A stretch of 64,000 bases of DNA from Hemicordylus capensis (Eukaryota; Chordata; Lepidosauria; Squamata; Cordylidae). The stretch is from the NCBI RefSeq assembly GCF_027244095.1, contig NC_069662.1, positions 14,472,501-14,536,500 on the forward strand, written 5' to 3'. Both the position numbers and the translations under genes were made by a program. This document shows, piece by piece, positions 32,651 through 43,270 of this stretch. The notes beneath the pieces were generated by a model. It was given only the letters and a program-made list of their open reading frames with translations. It had not been told where the DNA came from and did not search any database. Position 1 is the first letter of the stretch. The number at the start of each line of letters is the position of its first letter.

Positions 32651-32954
32651 GCGACAGGTACGTTTAGGAGAATAATATATAGACAGATAGATATGCATCA
32701 TTTTTAACTGAATTTTGCTTGAGCAGAAGCCATGAACTTTTGACCCTGCCAGCTCTCTTTGCAACATAGGGATCTTTCTGTGTTAATAAATCCTATTTAC
32801 AATAATGATGAGGTTTGGGGAATATCAATGCTATAATAATATAATTCATTTACGGAGGTTTATTTACCAAAAAAACTAAGAGGTCCAGCCGTCGTTCCTC
32901 CACACAACCATTACACAGTTTCCCCTGTTGTCATGACTGGGGAAAAGAAGCAGA

Positions 32955-33243
32955 AGCCGGAAGAGAGCTAGTCTTGTGGTAGCAAGCATAAATTGTTCCT
33001 TTTGCTAAGAAGGGCCCATCCTGGCTGCATTTGAATGGGAGACTACATGTGAGCACTGGAAGATATTCCCCTTAGGGGATGGAGCCACCTCTCTGGGAAG
33101 AGCAGAAGGTTCCAAGTTCCTTCCGTGGCATCTCCAAGATAGGGTTGAGCAACCTTGGAGAAGCTGCTGCCAGGCTGTGTACACAATACTGAGCTAGACG
33201 GACCAATGGTCTGACTTGGTATAAGGCAGCTTCCTAGGTTCCT
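32955..33243 (+). mobile_element. 5S rRNA-derived SINE
   Basis: The head contains GCTAAGAAGGGCCCATCCTG and GAATGGGAGACTACATGTGA. These parallel the 5S rRNA internal promoter (AGCTAAGCAGGGTCGGGCC and GGATGGGAGACC). The body reads CATCTCCAAGATAGGG and the tail GGCAGCTTCCTAGGTTCC. Several other copies share this layout. Confidence 0.78.
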
Positions 33244-33438
33244 GAGTTGCTGCTTCAGAACAACACTGAGGCTTGCTTGGTAGTCCTGCAGTAAAGTGTG
33301 ACGCTGTGCATCATGTCAGAAGCCATCTTTTTTCACAGTGTTTCACATAGTTATTGACAATATTATTGTTAATATTACTGACAAGGTTATTGTTATTCAC
33401 ATTGTTATTGACACTGTTTCGCAGTGAGGTGATTCCTC

Positions 33439-33488
33439 CGATCAACAAAAAGCAGGCTAAGGGAGCCAAGCCCGCTTTTTGTTGATCG
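33439..33488. other. Perfect 15-bp hairpin upstream of V2R gene B exon 6
   Basis: CGATCAACAAAAAGC and GCTTTTTGTTGATCG are exact complements separated by a 20-base loop, 175 bp before the exon 6 acceptor. Its role is unknown; it may be a repeat remnant. Confidence 0.6.
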
Positions 33489-33663
33489 TCTGCTGCCACG
33501 GGCTCCCGGCAGCAAACCCCACTATTTTCTCTTGACCTATTGTGAGCAAAGATGTCTTGTAGATGCTCAGTGGAATGTTGGGCGCAGAGAGGACTGAGAG
33601 ATCTCACGACAGTTGGAGAACATCTGTGTATTTGGGGAGCTAGGTCTTTGTTATGCATTACAG

Positions 33664-34574
33664 ATGCAGACCAATGTGAAACGTGCCCAGAAGATCGGTA
33701 TCCAAATGAGAAACGGAACCAATGCCTCCTGAAAAATGTAACTTATTTATCCTATGGAGACTCTTTGGGAGCAGCTTTGTCGACCTGCACTCTTTTCTTT
33801 TCTGTCGTCACCATTTTGGTGATGGGGAGCTTCATTATCCACCGGGACACTCCCATTGTCAAAGCCAACAACTGGAATGTCACATGTATCCTGCTCACCT
33901 CTCTGTCTCTTTGCTTTCTATGCTCCTTCCTGTTCATTGGTCAGCCTGGGAAGGTGACCTGCCTCTTGCGGCAAATGGTTTTTGGCATCACCTTCAGTGT
34001 TGCTGTTTCTTCTGTGCTGGCTAAAACCATCACTGTGGTTCTGGCCTTCATGGCCACCAAGCCAGGAAACAGGATGAGGAAATGGCTAGGGAAGAGTCTG
34101 GCAGTGTCGGTCATCGTTCTCTGTTCTCTTATTCAAATTGGTATCTGTGCTGTGTGGCTGGGGACCTCTCCCCCATTCCCTGCATCTGACATGCACTCCC
34201 AGGTTGGACATATTATAGTGCAATGCAATGAAGGCTCAAACACCATGTTCTACATCGTCCTGGGCTACATGGGGCTTCTGGCCATCATCAGCTTCACTGT
34301 GGCCTTCCTTGCCAGAAAGTTGCCTGATACTTTTAATGAGGCCAAGTTGATCACCTTCAGCATGTTGGTCTTTTGCACTGTGTGGGTGTCCTATGTCCCA
34401 ACTTACCTGAGCACCAAAGGGAAATACATGGTGGCTGTCGAGGTCTTCTCCATCTTGGCCTCCGGTGCTGGATTGTTGGGCTGTATCTTTCTCCCCAAAT
34501 GCTACATTATTATACTGAGGCCTGATCTGAACACAAGAGAGCAGCTAGGAAGGGGAAAGGACAGTATTGCTTGA
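33664..34574 (+). CDS. V2R gene B, exon 6 (seven-helix domain)
   Basis: This last exon starts after a ttacag acceptor and gives 303 residues and a stop. It reads [17 protein letters not shown], then seven helices with the V2R marks [73 protein letters not shown] and [18 protein letters not shown], ending [15 protein letters not shown]. It is fully open. All six exons of gene B add up to about 881 codons if the exon 3 shift is ignored, the normal size for a V2R. It is closely related to gene A in every exon, so the two arose by local duplication. The upstream extension of the open frame to 33552 is intron. Confidence 0.93.
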
Positions 34575-34856
34575 TGGCTCAGATGTTTCTGTTCTTTAGC
34601 CAATCCAGTTGGGTATATTTATTCTTTTCCAACGTAGTAGAATAATACAATAGGTAAGGATAATTAGATTCATTGAGTGTACCACTTATATAGTTGCACA
34701 TAAAATTAGTAACTATCCAGTCAGTAGACTAAAACCACAATACATATACAACATGATGCCAGTGTTAAATGAAAGTACAGTTCTACTACATTGTTCCAGT
34801 TCATTCCCCACCACACACACATTAGGATCAGCCTCATCTGAAATGTTCATACCTGA

Positions 34857-34919
34857 GAGGAGAGCTGGTTCTGTGGTAGCAAGCATGACTTGTCCCCTTA
34901 GCTAAGCAGGGTCTACCCT

Positions 34920-34968
<49 letters not shown>

Positions 34969-35242
34969 TTTGATTGATGATTGATTGATTGATTTCTATA
35001 CTGCCCTTCCAAAAATTTGAATGGGAGTCTACATGTGAGTACTGTAAGATATTCCCCAAGGATGGAGCCGCTCTGGGAAGAGCATCTAGGTTCCAAGTTC
35101 CCTCCCTGGCAGCATCTCCAAGATAGGGCTGAGAGAGATTCCTGCCTGCAACCTTGGAGAAACAGCTGCCAGTCTGTGTAGACAATACTGAGCTAGATAG
35201 ACCGTCTGACTCAGTATATGGCAGCTTCCTATTTTCCTGTTT
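34857..35242 (+). mobile_element. 5S rRNA-derived SINE interrupted by a TG tract
   Basis: The head GAGAGCTGGTTCTGTGG and TAGCTAAGCAGGGTCTACCC is followed at 34922-34966 by about 22 TG units and an L2-like TATACTGCCCTTCC piece. It resumes at GAATGGGAGTCTACATGTGA and ends GGCAGCTTCCTATTTTCC. The insert falls inside the 5S-like promoter region. Confidence 0.75.
34922..34966. repeat. (TG)n microsatellite
   Basis: About 22 uninterrupted TG units. Confidence 0.97.
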
Positions 35243-35524
35243 CAGCAGCCTTCGTGAAAATTTTCTCCATACCAGAATTGGGGGAGTAAGGGGTAGGGCT
35301 CCCCTGCTCGGCCCCAGCATGTCTTCATCCATCACCCCCTGACATAACATGCAAGTAATGTTATATGCACATAAGTTACCCAAATTTCTGGAAATATTAA
35401 ATTGCATGAATGATGTTACACAAGAGTAAGCCCATTTGAAATAATGGATTTGCTTTTGTGAAATGCCATTTGCTCAAGTTACGCAAATTGTGCAAACTTA
35501 TTATACAATTGGGGTTATAGAAAG

Positions 35525-36225
35525 GGTTGGTATTGGGACTGCTGAAACCCCCATTATTTCCTATGGGAAGAAAGCTTAAAGACGTGCAAACTTCACAAAT
35601 TCTTTTTAAAAATCAGCCATTTGCCCAATTCCTTTGAAATCTGGATGGTAGCAGGCACCCATTGGGGCACTACCACCTGACCCACTCTTCTGCCCCTAAA
35701 AACCCCTTTCTGCCCCAAATCTGCCCCAAAGACATGCCAACTTCAGAAATTCTTTGTGAAAAATCAGCCCTTTGCCCAATTCCTTTGAAAACTGGGTGGT
35801 AGCTTCTTTGCACCCATTGGGCACTACCACCCACCACAACCCACCCTGGTGCCACCCCCACCCCGGGGAGTTCTAACTAAGGCTGCTGAAATCCCCATTA
35901 TTCTCTATGGGGAAAATCTTAAAGATGTGTAAACTTCAAACATCATTTAAAAATCAGCCCTTTGCCCAATTCCTTTGGAATGTGGGTGGTAGCTTCCTTG
36001 TACCCATTGGGCATGACCACCCACCACACCCCACTCTGGGCCACCCCAGTGCCCCCCACATGGATCTATAAGTTTGCTGGAATCCCCATTATTCCCTATG
36101 AGAAAAATCTTAAAGACACGTAAATTTCAAAAATTCTTTAAAAATCACTTATTTGCCTAATTTCTTTGAAATTTGGGTGGTAACTTCCACCCATTGGGCA
36201 CTACCACCACCCCACTCTTTTATTA
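35525..36225. repeat. Tandem array of about 165-195-bp units
   Basis: The block TTTGCCCAATTCCTTTG recurs at about 35605, 35772, 35951 and 36146. Between copies lie CCCATTATT, CTTAAAGA and GGGCACTACCACC. It is the same unit as in the inverted array at 5470-6790, here in one orientation only. It may be an arm of a broken foldback element. Confidence 0.75.
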
Positions 36226-36227
36226 TT

Positions 36228-36330
36228 GCCTTAGCAATAACTGGCAAAATGTAGATTTGTAGCTAATGGGTGGCATCATACAACGGGACAATTCATGCTT
36301 GCTACCACAAGACCAAACCATACCTCTTGC
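36228..36330 (-). repeat. Repeat fragments next to the array (one 5S-SINE head)
   Basis: CCTTAGCAATAACTGGCAAA to AGCTAATGGG recurs inverted at 43633-43676, so it belongs to an unnamed repeat. ACAATTCATGCTTGCTACC at about 36288 is the complement of the 5S-derived SINE head. Confidence 0.55.
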
Positions 36331-36548
36331 CCTGAAGTCTCCAGCTGTTCCACGGACTCCCAATACTGAAACATCTATTGGATACTTACTTTGTATTGTA
36401 AGAGGGTGATAAGTGGATCAATAAACTTCCATTTGGTAGGCAATCAATCCAGTGGATATACTATGTCTAAGCTTGTAAGTTTGGAATTGAATAAGAGAGA
36501 TTACAGAGCACACAGTTTTTAGAGGATTTTTTTTTAAACTTCCCAACA

Positions 36549-37526
36549 TTAGCGCAGTTTAGGAGTTATCACCCTCTTCAAGGCCCCTTTCACCTCTTTG
36601 TTCCTAAGGCTGTAGATCAAGGGGTTCAACATGGGGGTAATCACCCCATATAGCATGCTCACCAACCGGTCCTGGTCGGGATGGTGGCTGGAAGAGGGTC
36701 TTATGTAAGTGAAGATGGTGGTCCCATAGAAGAGGCACACCACCATGAGGTGAGAAGCACAGGTGGAGAAGGCTTTACGCTTCCCCTCAGCAGAGCGGAT
36801 TCTAAGGATGGTGGAGATGATGTGGACATAGGAAACCAGCGTGACCAAGAAAGCCCCCACACCAAAAATGCCTCCAACAATAAGGACAACCATCTCAGCT
36901 AAGAAGGTTGAAGCACATGATAAGGCCAGTACCGGTGGGATGTCACAGTAGTATTGATTGACTCTGTTGGATTTGCAGTAAGGAAGGGTGAAGGTCAGAA
37001 CTGAGTGCAGCAAGGAGTTAAGGAACCCCGTTATCCACGTACCAGCAACCATCTGGAGACACAACCTCTTGCTCATGATGACTGTGTACCTCAAGGGGTT
37101 GGATATGGCCACATAGCGGTCATAGGCCATGACAGCCAAGAGGAAGACCTCTGTCCCTGCCAGGGCTACCAAGAAGTAGAGCTGCAGCACACAGCCAGCA
37201 AAGGAAATGGTATTGCTCTCTGTCAAAAGGTTCTCCAACATCTTGGGGACAGTGGCCGTGGGACAGAAGACGTCCAGCATGGAGAGGTTGCTGAGGAAGA
37301 AATACATGGGGTTGTGCAAGTGGGAGTCAGCTGCTATAGCCAGGAGGATGGTTCCATTCCCCAACAGGGTGATCAGGTAGATGAGCAAAAAGGCAGCGAA
37401 CAGGGAGAAACGGACTGCTGGGAGATCGGAAAGTCCCATTAGGATGAATTCTGTCACTATGGTGCTGTTCTCAATTTCTATGCTAAGAGAGGAGGATTCC
37501 TGCAAGAAGTTGAAGACAAGAGACAA
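36549..37526 (-). CDS. Olfactory receptor, class II, intact
   Basis: This is an odorant-binding GPCR of olfactory neurons, 325 residues from the ATG at 37526. All OR marks are present: N-glycosylation site NST at 20-22, LLGNG in helix 1, PMYFFLSNLS after helix 2, MAYDRYVAI at 133-141, SYVHI in helix 5, KAFSTCASHL at 251-260 and PMLNPLIYSLRN in helix 7. By eye it is nearest to the 5V/12D-like receptors; that is a guess. On the coding strand CTTCAACTTCTTGCAG lies at 37501-37516 and looks like a splice acceptor. If it is used, coding starts at 37500 and the first Met comes from an upstream exon. The next in-frame Met (residue 30) is too far in. Confidence 0.93.
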   Translation of the reverse strand: MSLVFNFLQESSSLSIEIENSTIVTEFILMGLSDLPAVRFSLFAAFLLIYLITLLGNGTILLAIAADSHLHNPMYFFLSNLSMLDVFCPTATVPKMLENLLTESNTISFAGCVLQLYFLVALAGTEVFLLAVMAYDRYVAISNPLRYTVIMSKRLCLQMVAGTWITGFLNSLLHSVLTFTLPYCKSNRVNQYYCDIPPVLALSCASTFLAEMVVLIVGGIFGVGAFLVTLVSYVHIISTILRIRSAEGKRKAFSTCASHLMVVCLFYGTTIFTYIRPSSSHHPDQDRLVSMLYGVITPMLNPLIYSLRNKEVKGALKRVITPKLR

Positions 37527-37689
37527 ATATTAAGCAAGTCCAATGCTATAGGAATGAACAATGAAAACCTTTGCTCTCAACGGGATTATATATTTGCAAG
37601 GCATTTTCCTCTGTCAGTAGCCATGAGTCATAGTATGTCTGGCCAGTCTTAGAAAGAGAATGCTCAACTAGATGGGACCTGGCCTGTTT

Positions 37690-38610
37690 CAAAAAGGAGT
37701 CTTGATCGCAGCTGTTCAAAATTTGGCCACCAGATGCGAGACATCGGTGTACGTATCAGAAAGAAATAAGTTTATATACAACTCATCAGAATTATTTGGA
37801 TATCTAAAAACAAGAGGGGCAATAAGTCTAAGGGGCAGAGCACGATAAAATGAGCTATACAGGAGCACATGACCTACTGTTTCAACATCGCCATTCCCAC
37901 AAGGAGACAATCTCTCCAAAAAAGGAACCCTCCTAAATCTACCCTCTAATACCACAGAGGGCAACACATCCATCCGGGCTAGTGTTGGGGCTCTTCTGTG
38001 GGTTGGATGTGTCAGATTATACAGATAGTTGGCTGATTTTTGCAAGGGCTTAACTGCTCCAAACCACCTGTAGCTTGATGCCCGACCTAAATCTATCTGG
38101 GGTCCAGGGGCGTAGCAAGGTTGGAGTGGGCCCAGAGACAAGATTTTAAGATGGGCCCCCTGCTCACTGAAGCTCAGCTCATGAAGTAAAGAAATCTTCA
38201 ATGAGGCTGAACAGTGGTAACAAAAAGCATATAGAGATAGATAGAGATAGAGATAGAGATAGAGATCTATCCTATGTGCCACAATAGAACATCATCCTAA
38301 ATTATTATTTTTTTAAGTTTTGTAAATTGTGGATGATGCAAGTCATCTAATGGTACTAGAGAAAGACATGCTGTTCTGGTAGCTCCAGGTCTTAGCACTC
38401 ACATCAATTTGGAGGATGAAGGAAGCCCGGGCAGGTGTGCAGCTGGAGGAGTCAGTCATGTGACTTGCCTCTGGGCCCCCCCCCCAAGGCAGTGGGCCCC
38501 AAGACAACTGTCTCCCCTTGCACTATTATAGTTATGCCCCTCCTGGGGTACCATATCAATAATACACTGCTTAAGGATCACTCTGGCATTATCATAGTCC
38601 AGAGGGAGAA
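37690..38610 (-). mobile_element. Non-LTR retrotransposon C-terminal fragment
   Basis: The minus strand reads LDYDNARVILKQCIIDMVPQ (38551-38610). Past the hAT insert it continues IDLGRASSYRWFGAVKP, HRRAPTLARMDVLPSVVLEG, CGNGDVETVGHVLLY and FLSDTYTDVSHLVAKF. The CPC...H...C pattern is the Zn-binding tail of LINE polyproteins. The clade is unknown. It is almost free of stops, so the copy or its family is moderately young. Confidence 0.65.
38105..38542. mobile_element. hAT-type MITE of the CAGNGGYGTA family
   Basis: The ends are CAGGGGCGTAGCAAGG and TATAGTTATGCCCCTC. Flanks CTGGGGTC and CTGGGGTA match at 7 of 8. It splits the non-LTR fragment at 37690-38610 and contains an (AGATAG)n tract at about 38232-38266. 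Confidence 0.82.
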
Positions 38611-39260
38611 GAAATTCCTTTTTTAAAAAAAATTATTTAAAGAAAAGAACATGGTTACATTATCATCTCTTGAACTTCTAGTTCACAGTAGTTATATACG
38701 AAGTATTAAGATAACATTAAAGAAAAACTTCCCCCCAGTTACCCCTGCCTACCCCAAGGTGTAGTTAGGCAAGAATACAAATGTAAATAGTTGACATTTA
38801 AGAAAACCAAATCTTGGGTGTGGATGATAACCTTGCAAAATATTTAAATTTATAAAGGGTTACCAGTTTAACCCAAATGATTCATCAGAATTGTGATGAA
38901 GATAGGCTCTAATTTTAGCAATAGAGGCATATTCCCATTTAATAGCCATTCATCCAGAGTCTGAATTGTCTGTGATCGCCAGTTAGCAGCATAAAGAATC
39001 CTGGCAGCTGTAATCATATACAAAGATAACTCTATATTTAGAAGGTATGCTAGGTTTGGTCACATTCAGCAAAAAAAATTCTGGTAAGTAAGGAATATTT
39101 ATTTTTAAAATTTGCTGCATCTTGTAGTGAAGTTTTTTCCAGAATTGTTGAGCTTTACTGCAAGTCTACCAAATGTGATAAAAAGTCCCCGCATGATGAT
39201 TACATTTCCAACAATCTCGTGGATAATTGCAGTCAATCTTGTTGATAATCACGGGGGTGG
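38611..39260 (-). mobile_element. L1-type LINE ORF2 C-terminal fragment
   Basis: The minus strand reads CWKCNHHAGTFYHIW, then TCSKAQQFWKKLHYKMQQIL and ITAARILYAANWRSQTIQTL. This is the Cys-rich tail of L1 ORF2. An in-frame stop (TAG, after FYHIW) shows it is inactive. Confidence 0.75.
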
Positions 39261-40288
39261 TATACCACATACATGCAAGCCAGTAGTCAACACCACATCT
39301 GGTGGCAATCCATCTTGTAAATTAATCATGCATTCATGATCAATCATTAATTAATTATGCATTAATTAGTGCTTTTTTAATCTGTCTTGAATCTAATGCC
39401 AATTGATTTAACTGGATGACTCTATTTTAGTATTGGAGTTCAACAAGTTATTCCCTTTGCAATGCTACACAATGACGTGTTTTCAAGCCAGCCTCAGTCC
39501 ACTACCTTCTGGGCAATTCTTCAGGAGATTCCAAACCGGATAGCGGCAAGGAATTGGGAGATGTCCACATCCCACCAAACCCCACCCCTCCAAGATAACT
39601 GATGGGACTGCTTTCAAATCAGCCAGAATATTTTATGAGCAATAAAATACTCTCGTGACAAATTATCCTACTGTAGCCGTGGGGCTTCCTGCCTGATGCT
39701 GATGCCACTGCCAATGGACTATGCAAGGAGCCCTGCTAAACATTCTCAAGAGACTATAGACTTTAAATGTTTCTTTTTAATGAGAACTAGTGGGGGGAAT
39801 GCCGCATCATATCCAAGATCCCACGTGTTATATTCGTGGTTATACTGGGACAGAATGGGGCAATGATGGGCGGCAGGATGGTGAAATGTAGGGTTAGAGG
39901 GGTCTTGCCAGGGTTTCTTCTCCCTTGCAAGCTTGCAGGGTTAAAGGCTGTGCCCTGTTGAATGTCAGGAGGGGAAGAACCCCGTTGAGTTGCCTTTATT
40001 CAAACATTCCATGGTTGCCAAGAATGTGTGTGCTCTGCTCCTCCTGTGGTGGTTTTTGGTCCTGTATAGAGGTCTCAGGTCTCTTGTGCCAGAATGTTCC
40101 TTAACATTTTGGGGCAAGCCCTGTGGTCACTCTCAACACCCCCAAGTTGCCTCCCACCCTTAATAGGAGCTTGCGGAGGTTGTGTCCCTATCCACACGCT
40201 GCTTTGTTAGTCATATATTAATAGTTCCTTGCAAGTGTTGAGAAAACTCTCCCTGAAGAAGCTCTCATCTAGTTACACCTTGCTAATA
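39261..40288. other. Spacer between ORs
   Basis: No gene or named repeat recognised. Confidence 0.45.
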
Positions 40289-40890
40289 TAGGAACATAGG
40301 AAGCTGCCATATACCGAGTCAGATCATAGGTAGAAATAGCACAGTATTGTCTACACCAGTGTTTCTCAAAATTTTTGGAGTCATTGACCTGTATGTTCTT
40401 TGTGTGCAGTTTCCCAGACCAGCAGTTAATAAAGGGTTCATCCCCAGCCCTTGCTCCCACCCCCAGGCACCCCCCAAAACAATTCCCCCCTGGGCGGGGG
40501 GCACTGCTGCTGCAAGCTCTCCAGAGCTCATTTCTAGGCAGGCAGCCCTCGCTGCAGGGATAACACTCATTTAGCTTCTTCGAAATGAACGTTATCCCAG
40601 CAGCGAGGGCTGCCTGCCTAGAAATGAGCTCCGGAGAGTTCTCAGCAATGGAAGCCCCCAGCTGCTCGAAATTGTTTTGTGGGGGGATTAATTCCTCCAG
40701 CATGAACTGGCACTCAACTGCTCATGGACCAGCACCGGTCCATGGACCGGTGGTTGAGAAACATTGGTTTACGCAGACTGACAGTGGTTTCTCCAAGATT
40801 GCAGGCAGGAGTCTCCCTCAGCCCTATCTTGGAGATGCCAGGGAGGGAACTTGAGAGGGAACTTGGGAACTTCTGCAGGCAAGCATGCAG
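40289..40890 (-). mobile_element. 5S/tRNA-type SINE, split by a hAT element
   Basis: AGGAAGCTGCCATATACCGA begins the 3' tail (complement). After the insert at 40357-40766 the SINE resumes with GCAGACTGACAGTGG, CCCTATCTTGGAGATGCC and GGGAGGGAACTTG. The head is missing, so it could belong to the 5S-headed or the tRNA-headed form. Confidence 0.75.
40357..40766. mobile_element. hAT-type MITE with a strong internal hairpin
   Basis: The ends CAGTGTTTCTCAA and TTGAGAAACATTG are inverted, and flanks GTCTACAC and GTTTACGC match at 6 of 8. Inside, 40514-40566 and 40589-40641 are near-perfect reverse complements (about 50 of 53), both carrying CTAGGCAGGCAGCCCTCGC or its complement. It interrupts a SINE. 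Confidence 0.82.
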
Positions 40891-41752
40891 AATCTGGCAC
40901 TACCTTACCGATCTCCTGAGCATAATTTCCAGAACAACCCCATATATAACTCCCATACTTTGTATTCCTAATGTTGTTTATTACACTGACCTCTCCATTT
41001 GTAAACCTAAGATGTACCATATTCCTTAACCCTAAGCCCTAGCAACATAGTGGTCATATAAAGCAAATGTCAAGTAATACTCACCGGTAATGACTGATGA
41101 ATATCCATGTTACTGAAAGAAGACGATGAAGAATCCCCTTCATCAGATTAAGCAGAGGTCATCTATTCTTCTGCCAACCCAGCCTTCTCTATATGTCTTT
41201 GTGTTGGGACCACATGGGAATAGCAGCCCCCTAAGGGAGCAATGCCAGTAAACAACTGAGCACTTTTCATCAGAAGTGTTGAGGCAAACACAGTGCATGA
41301 ATTCCCAGCACAACAGCCCTGTGGGTGATCTGCATTCAAGCCCCTTCTCTTCATGTTTTTACTCACATGTAGATACAAGGAGAATACGGGAAACCATACT
41401 TCAACTCACCCTTGCTGAAGTTGAACAAGTCACAGTTAGATTTCATACAGCTGGCTTATACAAAGTCTCCCAGCTGGCTTATACAAAGTCTCCCAGCAGT
41501 CTTTGGGAAAAATCTACTGGAAGAGGCCACACCTGCTAATAGGCTGACCAACACCTTAATATCACCTCACAACAAATTACTAGGATATTGGAGTTTTGCC
41601 AGGGCTCACCTAAGACTGAGGCTAGCTAGGCGAGAGATTTGTTTGTGTCCCTTTGGTTTTGCTTTATTTTCTGGCAAGGCCTCCTATGACTAACGACTGT
41701 CTACGAGGTCCAGCTTTCTATCCATTGTTGGAAATGCTGCAATAATTTCAAT
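40891..41752. other. Spacer
   Basis: Nothing recognised. A 22-bp direct duplication around CAGCTGGCTTATACAAAG occurs at 41449-41492. Confidence 0.45.
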
Positions 41753-42290
41753 TAGGGATGTGCACAAAACCGGCTGGTCCAGTTTGGTTCAAGTCTGAAC
41801 CGGACCTGAACCGGACTGGGCCATTTCGGTCCAGAACCACCTCAAACCCCCTTGGTTCGGTTCAGTTCGGGGCGCGGGGGTTCACAAACTTTTTTTTTTA
41901 AAGAAAAAGGGTTTTAAAAATGTTAAGGTGCTCGCTCTGGAGGTGTTCTCCGAGGTGGTGGGTGGGTCTGCGGAGGTTCCCACTCCCCCCACCAGCCTCC
42001 CTTGCTTCCAAAGGCCATGCAGAGGCCCATTGCGTAGGCATGGTGGCCTCCAAAATGGCAACCGCGCCAGGGTGGAAGGTTCGCAACAGTCTCCAGGACC
42101 TGAGGGACCCTTCCACAGGGCTTGCAGAGGGACCCTTCCACAGGGCTTGCATGGAACTAGCAATTGGGCTGGGTGGCAACAGCCCTCTAGCTGCAACCAT
42201 GTCCCCATGGCTAGGCACTCCCATGAGAGAGCAGTCCTTGGGACAAGTCTCACCCAAGCTGCTCTTCTGTGCCAAGCAATCTTCTTGAGT
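41753..42290. mobile_element. hAT-like element, TAGGGATGTGCA family, right end lost
   Basis: TAGGGATGTGCACAAAACCGG starts it (shorter core TAGGGATGTGCA). The inside resembles the copy at 50541-50983 (GGGGTTCACAAA and TTCCCACTCCCCCCACCAGC). No right terminal motif was found, so the end is approximate. Confidence 0.6.
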
Positions 42291-42493
42291 CTTTAGTGAC
42301 ATCCATACGCCACATCAGATGGGGGTAGGTGCCTGTCATAACACAAGCTCAGAGAAGTCTTGAGATATTATCTCCCACCTCCCAGAGAGGGCTTGAGATA
42401 GCTCAAATTAAGGAAGCATCAATGGACCATTAAGGGATGTTAGTTTCTTGTTTTTCTTCTGATCCCAGATTCTGACCAGGCATTGCTTTAAGG

Positions 42494-42630
42494 CAGTGGT
42501 GTTCAGCCATGGGTCCTTGAGGATGTTGGACTACAACTTCCATAATCCCCAGCTACAAAGGCCGTTGTGGCACAGGATAGGAGGAGTTGTAGTCCAACAA
42601 CATTTAGGGACCCAGGTCTGGAAAACCCTG
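42494..42630. mobile_element. Palindromic hAT MITE
   Basis: The ends are CAGTGGTGTTCAGCC and GTCTGGAAAACCCTG. The arms are GTTGGACTACAACTTCC and GGAGTTGTAGTCCAAC. Flanks CTTTAAGG and CTTTGGGG match at 6 of 8. Confidence 0.78.
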
Positions 42631-43084
42631 CTTTGGGGCAAAGGTGCTTGTTCATGATAATCAGACTCCAAGCTTGTAACAATACTATTCATTGTAAGTA
42701 AAGAACTGAGTGCAGAACCTAATTTCTGAAACCCATTATTATTATTTTTATCATGCCTAGGAAGTCTGGCTGAAATTAGGCCAGATTTTAGCATCTGGAG
42801 TCCTTCCATAAAATTGCTCAAAGCTCTTGGTGCTTTGTGAGCTCCAAAATAGAGTCCATTGAGGATCCAGAGCCGCAGGGAGCTCACGTCCCAGTCGTCA
42901 CTGGTATAAAAGGATTATGAAGATGATGCATGTTTTCTTCCAAATGAGCTCCAAAGGGCATTTTTAAGCGTAATGAAGATGATAGTACCATCTCCAGCTC
43001 CTCTACTACCAGAGAGCACCTCTGATCAAGTCTCTACCCAAATAACAACAATAATTATGATACAGTCCTCAAACTAATGGTTCT

Positions 43085-43270
43085 CTATGGAATCCTATAG
43101 AAGACTTGGTACAGTTGTAGTGAGTGAAATATAGGGATACTTCAATAGTGTAATTTGTTACGATGTCATCCACCCCAACTCAAGACAGCTGACATATGAA
43201 CATTTGAGGTGCAAGTGGGCTAACTTGTGAACCACCTAATTGATTTGAACCAAATTTCTTTTGGAAGGAA
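43085..43270 (-). repeat. Dispersed repeat (same family as 24990-25480)
   Basis: It contains GATGTCATCCACCCCAACTC and GTGGGCTAACTTGTGAACC, with the pairs ACCAAATT and TTGGTACAG. It has the orientation of the 31575 copy. Confidence 0.6.

Noticed and set aside
32204-32707. GC-rich frames as a gene or CpG-island promoter
   Set aside because: All three frames are open on both strands because of composition. It lies in the middle of an intron, with no motif or family similarity.
33552-33663. N-terminal extension of the V2R gene B exon 6 frame
   Set aside because: It precedes a clear ttacag acceptor whose phase fits exon 5. The extension has no V2R similarity.
34913-35407. 164-codon minus-strand frame
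   Set aside because: Its end is the TG tract read as Thr-His repeats, and the rest is SINE sequence.
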